DNA of 6,464 bases from Candidatus Hecatellales archaeon (lineage in GTDB: Archaea > Thermoproteota > Bathyarchaeia > Hecatellales > Hecatellaceae). This document shows positions 1 to 5,660 of the stretch, in pieces; positions within the stretch are counted from its first letter, which is position 1; every line of letters begins with the position of its first letter. The stretch spans positions 1-6,464 of the forward strand of contig QMYD01000063.1 in the NCBI GenBank assembly GCA_003662485.1. Direction: 5' to 3'. The notes under the pieces were generated by a model, which worked only from the letters and a program-made list of their open reading frames with translations, was not told the DNA's origin and ran no database searches. Position numbers and translations under genes: made by a program.

Positions 1-303
1 GTCTGAGGCTCCAACTCCATAGATTCTTCCCCCCTCCATTCTACCCTCGTAGGGGTTGAGGGTCCAACCTTCGCCTGGGGGGACATGGTCTAGATGCGCA
101 TTCAGCACGACGGTTTTACCCTTGGGTCCAAGCTCAGCTCTAACGTTAAAATACTTGTCTATGCTAGGCTTAACTCCAAGCTTTTCAAGCCTATCTGCCA
201 CGGCCTCAGCTATTTTCCCTTCCTCCCCTGGAGGGCTTGGAATCCTTACAAGCTCCACAAGGGTTTCGGCAAGCCTCTTCACGTTCACCTTTAACTCTTC
301 CAC
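1..303 (-). CDS. M20-family zinc metallopeptidase/deacylase, N-terminal part (cut by window edge)
   Basis: This is the first 101 residues of a probable M20 (ArgE/DapE/carboxypeptidase G2-like) metal-dependent hydrolase, a cytoplasmic family that removes acyl or amino-acid groups from amide bonds. Visible are the N-terminal helix with the typical 'VRIPSPPGEEG' segment (about residues 22-32), the metal-binding 'NAHLDHVPPGEGW' motif (the His is a zinc ligand), and 'GRIYGVGASD' at the edge, whose final Asp is the family's bridging metal ligand. The catalytic Glu pair, dimerisation domain and last His lie outside the window. I chose GTG at 303 because GGTGA lies 5 bases upstream. A GTG at 312 is also in frame but lacks such a site, and TAG at 318-316 closes the frame above it. 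The LysW-type LysK motif HxDTVPGEIP is absent, so lysine biosynthesis is not supported; the substrate is unknown. It is divergent from the ClC gene. Confidence 0.85.
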   Translation of the reverse strand, partial: MEELKVNVKRLAETLVELVRIPSPPGEEGKIAEAVADRLEKLGVKPSIDKYFNVRAELGPKGKTVVLNAHLDHVPPGEGWTLNPYEGRMEGGRIYGVGASD

Positions 304-332
304 TAGCCTCACCTTCTAGCTCAAGGTTTAAG

Positions 333-350
333 GTAAATAGTTATAGGCTT
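333..350 (+). promoter_or_regulatory. candidate core promoter for the ClC gene in the divergent gap
   Basis: GTAAAT (333-338) fits the archaeal BRE pattern RNWAAW and is followed by the TATA-like GTTATAGG (340-347). Transcription from it would begin near 369, leaving a short leader that holds the GGAGG site at 379-383. The same A/T-rich element read on the other strand (CTATAAC) sits about 40 bases before the M20 start, so one element may serve both genes. This is a pattern match only. Confidence 0.3.
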
Positions 351-388
351 GAATTTTTGTAAAGATTTTCCGGTGAAGGGAGGAGAAG

Positions 389-2173
389 GTGGCGAGGGGA
401 ACCTGGTATTACAGGCTTACATATCTTCAGAGGTGGGTTCTGCTTGGAACGGCTATAGGAGTAGTGAGCGGTGTAGGCTCAGCCGTCTTCTACTTCCTTT
501 TAAGAGTTAACTGCGAGTTCTTCCTGGGTTTTCTGGCTGGTTTCTATCCTCCCCTCCCTGAGGGTGAGAGGAGGCTTAGGCTTTTTGATGGTGGAGGCCT
601 GCTTCCAGGGTGGGCTTTAACTCTTATACCAGCCCTCGGCGGAATAATTTCAGGCTTCATCGTTTACCATTTTGCTCCTGAAGCTGAGGGGCATGGAACT
701 GATGCGGTTATAGCCTCCTTTCACAGGCTTGGGGGAGCTATTAGAAAGCGGATTCCACTTATCAAAACGATAGCTTCAGCAGTTACGATTGGGAGTGGGG
801 GGAGTGCTGGAAGGGAGGGACCCATCGCCCAGATTGGGGCGGGCTTCGGCTCCTGGCTTGCCAGCCTCCTGAAGCTTCCAGTTAGGGATAGGAGGATTCT
901 CGTGGTCTGCGGGGCTTCAGCTGGGATTGGAAGCATTTTCAAGGCTCCGCTTGGAGGTGCAATGTTTGGAGTTGAAGTCTTGTATAGGCGTGACTTTGAG
1001 GTTGAAGCTTTGATTCCAGCCTTCATCTCCTCGGTGGTGGCTTACTGCGTTTTCTGCTCCATTCCAGGAGTTGGCTTCAAACCCATCTTTCACACACCCA
1101 CCTACACGTTCACCCATCCCATTGAACTCTTCTACTATGCCCTTCTAGGTTTGGCCTGCGGTTTAGCTGCGAGGTTTTACGTTCGAGTTTTCTACGGGCT
1201 TAGAGACCTGTTTTTTAGGAGGCTTCCCCTAATCAATCATTTGAAGCCTGCGGTTGGAGGCCTCCTCACGGGCCTCCTAGCCTTCAGTGTTCCCGGAATT
1301 CTTGGAACAAGCTACGGCTGGCTTCAGCTCGCCATCTACGGTCAGCTTTCCCTCACGGTTATGGCTGCCATCTTCCTAGCGAAGATCTTCGCTACAAGTT
1401 TTACGATTAGCTCTGGTGGTAGTGGAGGGGTTTTCGCCCCCTCCCTGGTTATTGGAGGCATGCTGGGAGGGGTTTTAGGACTGCTTTTCAGCATGGTTTC
1501 CCCTGAGGTTCAGGTTGGAGCCTTCGTGCTGGTGGGTATGGCAGCCCTCTTCTCAGGTGCGGCGAAAGTCCCCATAGCCGCCCTCATCATGGTTTCTGAA
1601 ATGACGGGGAACTATAATTTGTTGGCCCCCCTCATGCTTGCCTGCGCCCTCGCCTACATTGTTTCTGGAAGGTGGACGATTTATGAGAGTCAGGTTTTGA
1701 ATAGGGCTGAGTCTCCAGCCCACCGGGGCGAATACCAAGTTGACATTTTGGAGGGATTAAGGGTTGAGAGTGTTATGACGAAGAAGGTGGTAACGGTTAA
1801 GCCTTCAGATCCAATAAGCGAGTTTGTAAGGCTTATGCATTCCACCGGGCATCTGGCCTACCCGGTGGTAGAAGGGGGGAAGCTTGTGGGAATAGTCTCC
1901 CTCGCAGACGTTTTGAAGGTTCCCACAGACGAGATGGCTGAGCGAACCATTGGGGAAATCATGTCCAGAAAGGTGGTTACAGCCTTCCCCGATGAGAAGC
2001 TTACCACGGTTTTGGCTAGGATAGACGACACGGGCTATGGGCATTTGCCCGTTGTGGATCGTGGAGATCCGTCGAGGCTTGTGGGGATCATAACGAGGAA
2101 GGATATTATAACGGGTCATGAGGTGGTTAGGGAGTTAACTAGGAAGGGTGAAGGACTCCCATCCAGCCTATAG
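389..2173 (+). CDS. ClC-family chloride channel/transporter with two C-terminal CBS domains
   Basis: This 594-residue integral membrane protein belongs to the ClC family, which moves Cl- (sometimes coupled to H+) across the cytoplasmic membrane as a homodimer. The membrane core spans about residues 1-445. Conserved parts in order are G-H-G-T-D at 101-105 (the GSGIP position, with His102 where E. coli ClcA has Ser107), GSGGSAGREGP at 135-145 with gating Glu143, APLGGAMFGVEV at 186-197, GGVFAPS at 346-352, and Tyr432, which aligns with ClcA Tyr445. Two CBS domains (about 459-515 and 520-580) form a likely adenine-nucleotide-binding regulatory module. The residue matching the proton-path Glu203 of ClcA is Val197, so proton coupling is doubtful. 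GTG at 389 was chosen because GGAGG lies 5 bases upstream (379-383). It is convergent with cdvC and the stop codons overlap. Family assignment is firm; channel versus exchanger is unresolved. Confidence 0.95.
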   Translation: MARGTWYYRLTYLQRWVLLGTAIGVVSGVGSAVFYFLLRVNCEFFLGFLAGFYPPLPEGERRLRLFDGGGLLPGWALTLIPALGGIISGFIVYHFAPEAEGHGTDAVIASFHRLGGAIRKRIPLIKTIASAVTIGSGGSAGREGPIAQIGAGFGSWLASLLKLPVRDRRILVVCGASAGIGSIFKAPLGGAMFGVEVLYRRDFEVEALIPAFISSVVAYCVFCSIPGVGFKPIFHTPTYTFTHPIELFYYALLGLACGLAARFYVRVFYGLRDLFFRRLPLINHLKPAVGGLLTGLLAFSVPGILGTSYGWLQLAIYGQLSLTVMAAIFLAKIFATSFTISSGGSGGVFAPSLVIGGMLGGVLGLLFSMVSPEVQVGAFVLVGMAALFSGAAKVPIAALIMVSEMTGNYNLLAPLMLACALAYIVSGRWTIYESQVLNRAESPAHRGEYQVDILEGLRVESVMTKKVVTVKPSDPISEFVRLMHSTGHLAYPVVEGGKLVGIVSLADVLKVPTDEMAERTIGEIMSRKVVTAFPDEKLTTVLARIDDTGYGHLPVVDRGDPSRLVGIITRKDIITGHEVVRELTRKGEGLPSSL

Positions 2174-3298
2174 GGCTCCGTATTCAGCAGTCCACTTCCT
2201 GTAGGCTTGAAGCATGCTTTTTGAGACGCTGGGTTTCCTTTCAGCTAAGGCCTCCATTAGGTCTTGCATGGTTATGGGGCGTGGCTTAGCCTGCGGGTTT
2301 TCAGCTCCACCCTGCTGGAAGAATTCCCTTACCACCTTGGTGTGGGCTGTTTGGAGGAGGTCTCGAATGTCGCTTCCAGCATAGCCCTCGGTGAGGATGG
2401 CAAGCCTTTCCAGGTCCACGTCAGGGGCGAAATTCAACTCTTTAGAGTATATTTTTATGAGTTGTTTTCTGGCTTCTAGGTCTGGTAGGGGCACGTAGAT
2501 TCGCTTTTGAAACCTTCGGATGAAGGGTTCGTCTAGGGCCCAAGGCTTGTTCGTGGCTCCAAAAACGTAGACGTAGGTTTTCCTATTCTTGTCGAGGATT
2601 CCATCCATCTCCTTTAGGAACTGGTTTCTGGCTCTGGCTTCCCCTCCAACCTCCTCCACCCTAGCCGCCATGAGGCTGTCAAGCTCGTCGATGAAGATGA
2701 TGGAGGGCTTCCCGTTCTGGGCTGCCTTCCGAGCCTCCCCGAAGAGTCTTGCCACATTCTTCTCGGATTCTCCAAGCCACTTCGACATGATGGTGGAAGC
2801 GTCTACGCAGTAGAAGTTGGCGTCTATTTCGCTGGCGGTTGCTGCGGCTAGGAGTGTTTTCCCGCAGCCTGGTGGGCCGTAGAGGAGGATACCCCTCGGC
2901 CATCCTAGGGGGAATAGGTCAGGCCTCTTCGTGGGGTATACCACAGACTCTATGATAGCCTTCTTAGCAGTTTCAAGGTCTGCTATATCCTCCCAGCGGA
3001 TTTGGGGTTTTTCAGCTAGCTGTAGGGGGGATGGAGTTGGGGCTGCTGGCTCTCTTTCTAGGGCTGGCCTCCCATCTCCGCCTTTAAGCTCCTTTATTCG
3101 CTGCCTGTAGGCGTCCACCCTCTTCATGTAGATTTCATGTTGAGGAGAATTGGGGTAGAGGGAGCAGAGTTTTAGGAGGACTTCTACAGCCTTCTGGTAT
3201 TCGGTTAGGGCTAGGCCTCTTGCACCCTGCCTGTCAAGTCTAACCGCCTCGCTGGCATGCTTCACAGCATACCTTTCAAGCTCCTCGAGGGCTCCCAT
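2168..3298 (-). CDS. cdvC: CdvC, Vps4-type AAA ATPase of the archaeal ESCRT division machinery
   Basis: This 376-residue AAA ATPase should disassemble or remodel ESCRT-III (CdvB-type) polymers at the division site. An N-terminal MIT domain (about 1-72, three helices) is followed by a Pro/Ala-rich linker (about 73-98) and the AAA domain. Visible are Walker A GPPGCGKT (141-148), pore loop 1 with Lys173-Trp174-Leu175, Walker B IIFIDE (200-205), sensor 1 ATN (248-250), the arginine pair R261-R262, and the Vps4-type C-terminal helix ending in AYRKW. The MIT domain, the 'FIRRF.KRIY' segment and the two CdvB neighbours separate it from proteasomal or Cdc48-type AAA proteins. ATG at 3298 has GGTGA 7 bases upstream (3306-3310). 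That site contains the TGA stop of cdvB, so translation is probably coupled. It is the last gene of the operon; the gap to cdvB is 7 bases. All catalytic residues look intact. Confidence 0.95.
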   Translation of the reverse strand: MGALEELERYAVKHASEAVRLDRQGARGLALTEYQKAVEVLLKLCSLYPNSPQHEIYMKRVDAYRQRIKELKGGDGRPALEREPAAPTPSPLQLAEKPQIRWEDIADLETAKKAIIESVVYPTKRPDLFPLGWPRGILLYGPPGCGKTLLAAATASEIDANFYCVDASTIMSKWLGESEKNVARLFGEARKAAQNGKPSIIFIDELDSLMAARVEEVGGEARARNQFLKEMDGILDKNRKTYVYVFGATNKPWALDEPFIRRFQKRIYVPLPDLEARKQLIKIYSKELNFAPDVDLERLAILTEGYAGSDIRDLLQTAHTKVVREFFQQGGAENPQAKPRPITMQDLMEALAERKPSVSKSMLQAYRKWTAEYGAL

Positions 3299-3300
3299 AG

Positions 3301-3323
3301 AGGCTTCACCGTTGCTGAAGCCT
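3301..3323 (-). promoter_or_regulatory. inverted repeat over the cdvC ribosome-binding site
   Basis: On the minus strand AGGCTTCA is followed by a 7-base loop (GCAACGG) and TGAAGCCT: perfect 8-bp arms at 3316-3323 and 3301-3308. The GGTGA site of cdvC lies half in the loop (GG) and half in the stem (TGA). The stop codon of cdvB is in the stem, and the cdvC ATG follows 2 bases after it. The structure would hide the ribosome site unless a ribosome finishing cdvB opens it. The repeat is seen; its function is inferred. Confidence 0.55.
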
Positions 3324-4142
3324 TATCCTACCCTCCTGCTGGAGGAGTTCTAAAGCCTCGTTTACGGTTTCCTCTGGGACATTGAGTTCTCTGCAGCATT
3401 CGGCTAGGGTGAGCACCCCCCCATGCTGTTTAAGGTATTCGTAGAGTTTCTCCTTTACCTCGGCTGGGCTTGGCGTTGGGGAAGATGCGACCTCTGCCTT
3501 CGCCTCGGGTAAGACTTCTGCTTCCAGCTGCCCCTCTGATGCTTCTGGAGTTTCACCTGTTGGGGGTACGGGGAGGGTTGGGTAGATTTCCTTCACCTTC
3601 TGCTCAGCTATGGCTGAGGCTTCTTCGAGCACTCGTTTAGCCTCCTCGGAGGAGGCTTCAACATTCGGAGTCATTTCAGGGGTTAAGCCAGCCTCAGCTA
3701 CTGTTCCGTTCAGGTACTCTGTTATTTCTTCGAGTTCATGGGATACCTCTGGAATTACTCCTGTAAGTTTGCTTTTGGTTTCCTTTACGATGGATAGGAC
3801 GGGGCCTAGGTGGGTTAGGATGTCCCCCACCTCCTCGATGGTTTTAAGCCTTAGGATAACCTTTTCCAGGGCGAGCTGGCTACTCAAAACTATCTTAGCC
3901 ATCTTCCTTATCTCAGCACATTCATTAGCGTAGATGACAGCGTGGGCTAGGTCTCCTTGAGCCTCAGCCCCTATGCAGCGTTCAAACATTTCCTTGTCCC
4001 GCTGGTGGAGGCGGCTTGCCGTCTGCTCAAGCTTGGCTAGCTGGGTTTCAAGCCTGTAGATGGCTTGGGCTATACGCTCCTTAAGCGGTATCCTGCTGAA
4101 CATGTCCCTTCCAACCTTGAACGAGAATATTTTCCAGGTCAA
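3306..4142 (-). CDS. cdvB: CdvB, ESCRT-III protein with C-terminal winged helix
   Basis: This 278-residue ESCRT-III (Snf7-fold) protein should polymerise on the inner membrane face at the division site. The helical core runs from about residue 18 (PLKERIAQAIYRLETQL) to 185. A MIM2-like motif, YPTLPVPP (187-194), is suited to binding the CdvC MIT domain. An acidic Pro/Glu-rich linker (195-225) and a winged-helix segment (about 226-278, KLYEYLKQHGGVLTLAECC onward) follow. In Sulfolobales the CdvB winged helix binds CdvA, but no cdvA is visible here. The TTG start at 4142 has GGTGA 9 bases upstream and leaves a short N-terminal extension like that of its paralog. An internal ATG at 4103 is a real alternative and would remove 13 residues. 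It is the middle gene of the operon, 45 bases after the short paralog. Residues 70-93 are identical in the paralog, and the coding bases match almost completely. Confidence 0.92.
   Translation of the reverse strand: MTWKIFSFKVGRDMFSRIPLKERIAQAIYRLETQLAKLEQTASRLHQRDKEMFERCIGAEAQGDLAHAVIYANECAEIRKMAKIVLSSQLALEKVILRLKTIEEVGDILTHLGPVLSIVKETKSKLTGVIPEVSHELEEITEYLNGTVAEAGLTPEMTPNVEASSEEAKRVLEEASAIAEQKVKEIYPTLPVPPTGETPEASEGQLEAEVLPEAKAEVASSPTPSPAEVKEKLYEYLKQHGGVLTLAECCRELNVPEETVNEALELLQQEGRIRLQQR
3868..3936 (-). repeat. 69-base exact repeat, copy within cdvB
   Basis: All 69 bases match 4519-4587 in the upstream paralog in the same orientation, including every third codon position. The identity breaks at 3867 (C against T) and 3937 (A against G), and the flanking coding sequence diverges quickly on the 3937 side. 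It encodes the ESCRT-III helix from 'IYANECAEIRKM' to 'SSQLAL'. Confidence 0.95.
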
Positions 4143-4152
4143 GGGAGGAGTT

Positions 4153-4182
4153 CACCCCTTTGAGGCTTGAAAATAAGGGGTG
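4153..4182 (-). promoter_or_regulatory. inverted repeat over the cdvB ribosome-binding site
   Basis: On the minus strand CACCCCTT (4182-4175), a 14-base A/T-rich loop, then AAGGGGTG (4160-4153) form perfect 8-bp arms, filling most of the 45-base gap between the two ESCRT-III genes. The second arm contains GGTG of the GGTGA site (4156-4152) for cdvB, so folding would block initiation at the TTG start. The sequence is certain; a role in lowering or gating CdvB synthesis is inference. Confidence 0.6.
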
Positions 4183-4187
4183 GAGGC

Positions 4188-4811
4188 TTAGTGTAGGTGT
4201 TTCTCGCCTTCGAAGGCTTCTGGAAGTTCTGGAAACTTCTCCTTCATCCGCTGTTCTGCTACGAGGGAGGCCTCCTGGAGGATGCGCTTGGATTCTTCGC
4301 TTGCAGCTTCTGGGGTTGGAGGAGCTCCAGCAGCTACGCCTGCCTCAACCATCATTCCATTTAGCATTTCACCTATGCTTCCAAGCTCGTAGGATACTTC
4401 TGGAACTATTCCTGAAAGCTTCCCTTTGAGGCTGTGGATTACGCCTGTGATGGGTGCCATGTGGGCTAAGACATCCCCAAACTCCTCTATGGTTTCAAGC
4501 CTTAGGATCACCTGTTCTAGGGCGAGCTGGCTACTCAAAACTATCTTAGCCATCTTCCTTATCTCAGCACATTCATTAGCGTAGATGGCTGCCCTCGCAT
4601 CATCCTTAACCATTTGGGCTTCAACAATTTTCTCGAAGAGCTGCTGGTCATGCTGTTTAAGCCTGCTTGCCGCCTGCTCAAGCTTGTCCCTTTGAAGCTT
4701 TAGGCGGAAGACGGTTTGGGCTATGCGCTCTTTTAGGGGAACCCTATGGAATTTTTCGGTTAACCTCTGGACTGGTGAGCTGCTTAATCCTCTATCCCAG
4801 TTTTTCAACAT
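4188..4811 (-). CDS. CdvB paralog (ESCRT-III core, no winged helix)
   Basis: This 207-residue ESCRT-III protein is homologous to the next gene over almost its full length. The shared parts include VPLKERIAQ near residues 24-32, IYANECAEIRKM (76-87), the region around VILRL-TIEE, and the PEVSYEL region. It ends with a MIM2-like motif, FPELPEAF (193-200), and seven more residues, so the winged helix of CdvB is absent. In this respect it resembles the accessory CdvB1/B2/B3 proteins of Sulfolobales, which build the constricting polymer, but I cannot assign a one-to-one match. ATG at 4811 has GGTGA 7 bases upstream (4819-4823), an ideal site, making it probably the best translated gene of the operon. 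It is the first gene of the ESCRT operon. The conserved MIM2-like tail implies that CdvC also handles this subunit. Confidence 0.9.
   Translation of the reverse strand: MLKNWDRGLSSSPVQRLTEKFHRVPLKERIAQTVFRLKLQRDKLEQAASRLKQHDQQLFEKIVEAQMVKDDARAAIYANECAEIRKMAKIVLSSQLALEQVILRLETIEEFGDVLAHMAPITGVIHSLKGKLSGIVPEVSYELGSIGEMLNGMMVEAGVAAGAPPTPEAASEESKRILQEASLVAEQRMKEKFPELPEAFEGEKHLH
4519..4587 (-). repeat. 69-base exact repeat, copy within the short CdvB paralog
   Basis: This is the partner of 3868-3936, offset by 651 bases in the same orientation. On the low-coordinate side similarity continues at a lower level for about 35 more bases with four mismatches; on the other side it drops at once. Confidence 0.95.
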
Positions 4812-4867
4812 TTATGGTTCACCTGCCCCTTTTTCTTCTTCCACGTTAAAGGGTGGGGTGGGGAAAA

Positions 4868-4880
4868 CTATTAAGCCTTG
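4868..4880 (-). promoter_or_regulatory. candidate promoter of the ESCRT operon
   Basis: On the minus strand CAAGGCTTAATAG (4880-4868) contains a TATA-like CTTAATA about 60 bases before the ATG at 4811, giving a leader of roughly 35 bases with the GGTGA site. A second possible element, CCTTTAACG near 4850-4842, is closer. Neither is a strong match and the choice cannot be made from sequence. Confidence 0.25.
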
Positions 4881-4949
4881 TAGAAGCAGACTTGAAGGCT
4901 AGAAGATTCATCTAATCGAAAATTTTAACAGGAAAAATTCAATTTGAAG

Positions 4950-4980
4950 AGCTTTATCCACGAGGCTTTCTGTGGAAGCT
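4950..4980. repeat. bulged hairpin in the gap between the RHH genes and the ESCRT operon
   Basis: AGCTT (4950-4954), a 3-base bulge, CCAC (4958-4961), a 10-base loop, then GTGG-AAGCT (4972-4980) can form nine pairs. It could end the transcript of the RHH pair or lie in a long leader of the ESCRT operon. There is no strong T-run right after it on the minus strand. The rest of the 4812-5036 gap is A/T-rich with no reading frame I would support. Confidence 0.35.
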
Positions 4981-5005
4981 GGTTTTAGAGGAGGGGGTTT
5001 GAAAG

Positions 5006-5019
5006 GTTAAGTTTATATA
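5006..5019 (+). promoter_or_regulatory. strong BRE/TATA-like element pointing antisense into an RHH gene
   Basis: GTTAAG (5006-5011) followed directly by TTTATATA (5012-5019) is the best archaeal core-promoter match in the window, and it reads on the plus strand. Transcription would start near 5040, just inside the 3' end of the minus-strand gene at 5037-5660. Read on the minus strand the TATA is usable but the BRE is poor; it would then give the ESCRT operon a leader of about 180 bases. Confidence 0.4.
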
Positions 5020-5036
5020 TTAAGGCTAATCGCCCC

Positions 5037-5660
5037 TCACAGGGATGTAAATTCCGATTCCATGTCTGATGGGAACACGCGCTTCACTAGTTCGAGGATG
5101 ATGATTCCCCTCCAGAACTCCCTCCTTGAAACCTTATAGTTTAGGGAGTTTACCACGCCCTCAATGAATCTTGCCAGGAGTTCGGTGTGCTCCTGACTTT
5201 GGTTGGGGGCTATGATCTTCAGGGTTGCTGTTCCATCGCTATTGGAGGAAAGCCTTGTTTCGGTGACCTCCCAGAAGTATATGTTTAGGGTTTTGGTTAG
5301 GGCTTCGAGGGGGTTTTCAAACTTGGCTGAAAGGTATTTCCCATACCAAACTCCAGCCTCATACCATTTCTCTAGGAGGCTTTTACTCTGGGTTTCGAGG
5401 AGGCGGTCGAGGCAGTAGTTTAGGAGGTCTAGGGTTACCATAACTGCTCCAGCCTTCCTCAAAGTTTCTATGAACCTGTATTTTTCGAGGATTTCGGGTA
5501 GGGTGGAATCCATTTCATCCGCCTTTATGGCTTGCTCGAAGATTTCGTTCACGAAGCCGTAGAAGCTTTTACCCCTCCTGTTCGAGATTTCTATGGCCTT
5601 CTGGAGGAGGTCTCCTCTGACGGCTACGAACTTTTTGTCTCCCCTCTTGGTGGAGCCCAC
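5037..5660 (-). CDS. ribbon-helix-helix fusion protein, downstream copy
   Basis: I do not recognise this 207-residue protein by name. Residues 9-48 (KKFVAVRGDLLQKAIEISNR and on to FEQAIKAD) have the strand-helix-helix pattern of RHH (CopG/MetJ-like) DNA-binding domains. The rest (about 55-193) aligns with the upstream copy: a helical part with EAG-W-GKYL near 101-110, an SDGTATLKII strand (141-150), LLARF-EG (161-168) and a C-terminal GIIILEL strand (185-191). The last 16 residues are extra. GTG at 5660 was chosen because it shares one base with the TAG stop of the upstream copy (TAGTG), has GGAGG 7 bases upstream, and puts the RHH strand at the N-terminus. The longer open frame up to 5789 would overlap the upstream gene by 130 bases and adds non-homologous residues. 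A cytoplasmic dimeric regulator is the likely role; the ligand is unknown. Confidence 0.75.
   Translation of the reverse strand: MGSTKRGDKKFVAVRGDLLQKAIEISNRRGKSFYGFVNEIFEQAIKADEMDSTLPEILEKYRFIETLRKAGAVMVTLDLLNYCLDRLLETQSKSLLEKWYEAGVWYGKYLSAKFENPLEALTKTLNIYFWEVTETRLSSNSDGTATLKIIAPNQSQEHTELLARFIEGVVNSLNYKVSRREFWRGIIILELVKRVFPSDMESEFTSL

Noticed and set aside
56..319. Open plus-strand frames over the M20 gene
   Set aside because: They are shadows: the minus frame shows clear M20 motifs and a GGTGA start site, while the plus frames are low-complexity Ser/Leu strings without motifs.
2218..2222. TTTTT run as the terminator of the ClC gene
   Set aside because: It lies inside the cdvC coding sequence and is only five T; it could be used but nothing distinguishes it from ordinary coding sequence.
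2679..2903. Minus-strand 74-residue frame inside cdvC
   Set aside because: It is an Arg/His-rich out-of-frame reading of the Walker A/B region, with no start site of its own.
2168..4811. Asgard-type ESCRT cluster
   Set aside because: The CdvB winged-helix architecture and tandem CdvB paralogs fit TACK Cdv systems; no ubiquitin, ESCRT-I/II or Vps25-like gene is present in the window.
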